Assembly: GCA_013389125.1 (NCBI GenBank)
Contig: JACADX010000313.1
Location: 1 to 7,470 of the forward strand
DNA length: 7,470 bases
Reading direction: 5' to 3'
From: Parvularculaceae bacterium
GTDB taxonomy: Bacteria > Pseudomonadota > Alphaproteobacteria > Caulobacterales > Parvularculaceae
The translations under genes and the position numbers were made by a program. Below the pieces are notes generated by a model. That model ran no database searches, was not told the DNA's origin, and was given only the letters and a program-made list of their open reading frames with translations. This document shows positions 5,326 through 7,470 of this stretch, piece after piece; position 1 is the stretch's first letter, and each line of letters begins with the position of its first letter.

Positions 5326-7470
5326 ATGAAGACACTCTTGACCGCAAGCGTCGCCATTGGCGCAATGCTCGCGGCGCAAACTGGAGCAGCCTTCGCGCAA
5401 AGCGGCTCAATGAAGAAGATCGGGCCGGCGCTTGAACATCTTTACAAGACGCATGGCGCGAACGCCGGGGCGCAGACGCGCACGCTCAACAACGCAACGA
5501 GTCCGCAAAGCCTCATCAATGTCGGCCGAATCGCGAACGGCGAATATGTCGTCATTGACGCCGTCGCGCGCGGGATTCCGACGGAGCTTCGGGCGACAAT
5601 GACGGCGCTCGGCGCCGTCGATGTGAAGCGCTGGGGCCGCAATATTTCAGCGAAGTTTCCGATCAGCCAGCTTGGCGCCCTCGAAGCGAGCCCCTATCTC
5701 AAAATGGCGCGCCCGGTAATGGCCCAAGCGAATTTCGGTCTCATTGCATCGCAAGGCGATCGCGCGATGCGTACCGATGTGGTTCGTAACAACAGCGAAA
5801 TCGACGGATCGCGGACGCGCGTCGGCGTTCTCTCGGACAGCTTCTCCTGCACGACCGGGCCGATCGGCATCAACGGCTGGACATCGACCGCTGACGATAT
5901 CGCCAATGGCGATTTGCCGGCGAAAATCGTCAATCTCTCGGACGTCGCCAGCGGCTGCATCGACGAAGGCCGCGGGATGGCGCAGCTCATTCACGACTCG
6001 GTTCCCGGCGCCTCGATCGCCTTCCACACGGCGTTCAACGGGGTCGCCGACTTCGCAAACGGCATTGTCCGGCTCGCGACGATCGCGGGATCAGACGTCA
6101 TTGTCGACGACGTCATCTATTTCGCCGAACCGATGTTCCAGGACGGCCCGATCGCGCAGGCGGCGGACTATGTCTCGAGTCTTGGCATTCCCTACTATTC
6201 GTCCAACGGCAACCGCGGCCGAACCGCGCATCGCTCTGATTACCGCGCGGTCAACGCAACCGTCGGCGGAATCAGCGGGACCTGGCATGACTTCGACGCG
6301 GGCGCAGGCGAGGACCTTCTGCAAAACATTCTGCTGACGAGCTCGGGCGGCATCGCCCAGATCGTGCTCAGCTTCCAGTGGGACGAGCCGAACTTCTCGG
6401 TGTCGGGCGGCGCAGGCTCGGCGAGCAATGTCGACGTCGTCATGTTCGACAGCGCGGGAAATCCGGTCCTTGATTGCTTCGATCCGCTGTACTTCAGCGG
6501 CCTTTGCACGTTCTTCTTCCAGGACGGCGGGGTCGGCGGCGACGCAATCGATCTTGTTAACCTCGTCTACATCCGAGGATCGGCGGCGGATCCCGTGGCG
6601 CAGACCGCGCAGATCGGCTTCCGCACGTCCGCGGGCCCTGCGCCGAACCTCGTCATGCATGTGCCGTTCTCGCTGGCCGGGTCGCTCGCCGAGCTTGAAT
6701 GGGCGACGAACAGCGGTTCGGGCTACGGACACAACAACGCGGCGGGCGCGGAAGGCGTCGGCGCCTCGGCGTTCAACTTTACGGAAGAGTTCATTGGCGA
6801 CCCGAAGACGAACAACCAGCGTCCGCCCGGGACGGAGTGTGCGCCCGCCTGCCTCAATGACTTCTCGTCGGCTGGCGGAACGCCGATCGTGTTCGACACG
6901 GCGGGCAACCGCCTCGCGACCCCGGAGGTCCGGTTCAAGCCGGGCGTTACCGCGCCCGACGGCACGAATACGACGTTCTTCGTCAACGACACGTTCCGCG
7001 ACGACGACGACGGCGACGGGATTTTCGTAAACTCCGACCCGGGCGAGTTCCCGAACTTCTTCGGAACGTCGGCGGCGGCGCCGCACGCGGCGTCGATCGC
7101 CGCTATGATGATCAACAAGGAGAAAACGCACGTTCTCGCCATCAAGAAAAACGGGCAGGAGCGCTTCCGCATGTGCAAGCCCGTCGGCGGATCGCGCGCC
7201 GGCGGCGTCGACATCACCGTCGGTCCGGCGGCCGTCTTCGGCCAATTGAACTCCGGCGCGCTGCTTCGACCCTGCCGCGCGACCGAACCGCAGGAAATCT
7301 ATGACATCATGCGGTCGACGGCGCAGAACATGACCGATCGCGTCAGTCTTTCGACCGGCGCGACAATCCAGACCTTCACCGAAGTCGGGCCGCTCGGCTT
7401 CGACTTCGATTCGGGCTTCGGGTTTGTCGATGCGGTTCCGGCGGTCGGCGCCATTTCTCCTCCGACCCCG
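5326..7470 (+). CDS. Secreted serine peptidase of the S8/S53 (subtilisin/sedolisin) clan, atypical active site; C terminus beyond the right edge
   Basis: The frame is open for 715 codons to the window end. Residues 1-24 are a classic signal peptide (MKTLLTASVAIG..., cleavage AFA-Q25). Residues about 60-150 resemble a propeptide (VIDAVARGIPTELRATMTALG, then RWGRNISAKFPISQLGAL). The catalytic domain has RVGVLSDSF with the Asp (D171), IDEGRGMAQLIHD (212-224) where subtilisins have the HGT helix, SSNGNRG with the oxyanion Asn (N296) and GTSAAAPHAA with the Ser (S582). Asn to Ser spans 286 residues against about 66 in subtilisin, because a beta-rich domain (about 320-455, with WHDFDAG and FQWDEPNFSVSGG) is inserted, and an acidic DDDDGDG stretch near 565-571 may bind calcium. 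Several Cys suggest disulfides. It resembles the S53-like/Glr3161-type group as I recall it. It is exported, perhaps for extracellular protein breakdown. Substrate and C-terminal domains are unknown. Confidence 0.87.
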   Translation, partial: MKTLLTASVAIGAMLAAQTGAAFAQSGSMKKIGPALEHLYKTHGANAGAQTRTLNNATSPQSLINVGRIANGEYVVIDAVARGIPTELRATMTALGAVDVKRWGRNISAKFPISQLGALEASPYLKMARPVMAQANFGLIASQGDRAMRTDVVRNNSEIDGSRTRVGVLSDSFSCTTGPIGINGWTSTADDIANGDLPAKIVNLSDVASGCIDEGRGMAQLIHDSVPGASIAFHTAFNGVADFANGIVRLATIAGSDVIVDDVIYFAEPMFQDGPIAQAADYVSSLGIPYYSSNGNRGRTAHRSDYRAVNATVGGISGTWHDFDAGAGEDLLQNILLTSSGGIAQIVLSFQWDEPNFSVSGGAGSASNVDVVMFDSAGNPVLDCFDPLYFSGLCTFFFQDGGVGGDAIDLVNLVYIRGSAADPVAQTAQIGFRTSAGPAPNLVMHVPFSLAGSLAELEWATNSGSGYGHNNAAGAEGVGASAFNFTEEFIGDPKTNNQRPPGTECAPACLNDFSSAGGTPIVFDTAGNRLATPEVRFKPGVTAPDGTNTTFFVNDTFRDDDDGDGIFVNSDPGEFPNFFGTSAAAPHAASIAAMMINKEKTHVLAIKKNGQERFRMCKPVGGSRAGGVDITVGPAAVFGQLNSGALLRPCRATEPQEIYDIMRSTAQNMTDRVSLSTGATIQTFTEVGPLGFDFDSGFGFVDAVPAVGAISPPTP

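Noticed and set aside
6091..7245. Long open frame on the minus strand (384 codons) antisense to the secreted peptidase
   Set aside because: It is strongly Arg-rich and low in complexity, without domains. The plus strand carries the peptidase motifs in the same region.

Overview
This GC-rich window looks like a chromosomal segment of an alphaproteobacterium. The protein styles (M56 peptidase, BlaI regulator, exported imidazolonepropionase-like amidohydrolase, VIT transporter) would suit a Caulobacter, Hyphomonas or Parvularcula type organism. That placement is an impression from protein sequence, not a phylogenetic result. I see no mobile element, tRNA, rRNA or CRISPR array.

Left part, minus strand (1-1789). 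A BlaI/MecI-type repressor gene is followed, with a 14-bp overlap, by the start of a BlaR1/M56-type membrane peptidase gene that runs off the left edge. The peptidase begins with GTG. Upstream of the repressor lie two BlaI-type palindromes (658-669 and 683-694), 25 bp apart, embedded in candidate promoters, so the pair is probably autoregulated. Behind them a compact intrinsic terminator ends the next minus-strand gene, a VIT1/CCC1-type iron/manganese transporter with an N-terminal ferritin-like domain that appears to have lost metal ligands.

Middle part, plus strand (1855-4844). An exported amidohydrolase and an exported M20 metallopeptidase/aminoacylase form a translationally coupled pair (ATGA overlap, good ribosome binding site). 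They probably act together on small amides or peptides in the periplasm. The M20 gene has an in-frame amber codon (TAG, 4017-4019) exactly where the catalytic general-base glutamate of the conserved QPAEE motif should be. The reading frame continues intact with all other active-site motifs to a normal end at 4844. It is either a very recent nonsense mutation, a base-call error, or, much less likely, a recoded codon.

Right part, plus strand (4845-7470). About 480 bp of gene-free sequence holds two small hairpins, a short direct repeat and a possible promoter. It leads into a long secreted serine peptidase gene of the subtilisin/sedolisin clan, open to the right edge (715 codons seen). This protein keeps the Asp, Asn and Ser motifs of subtilases but lacks the catalytic HGT motif and has DEGRGM in its place. 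It also carries a large beta-rich insertion before the Ser motif.

No clearly new multi-gene system is visible. The points most worth a second look are the amber codon at the catalytic Glu of the M20 enzyme, and the hybrid subtilisin/sedolisin active site of the last gene.
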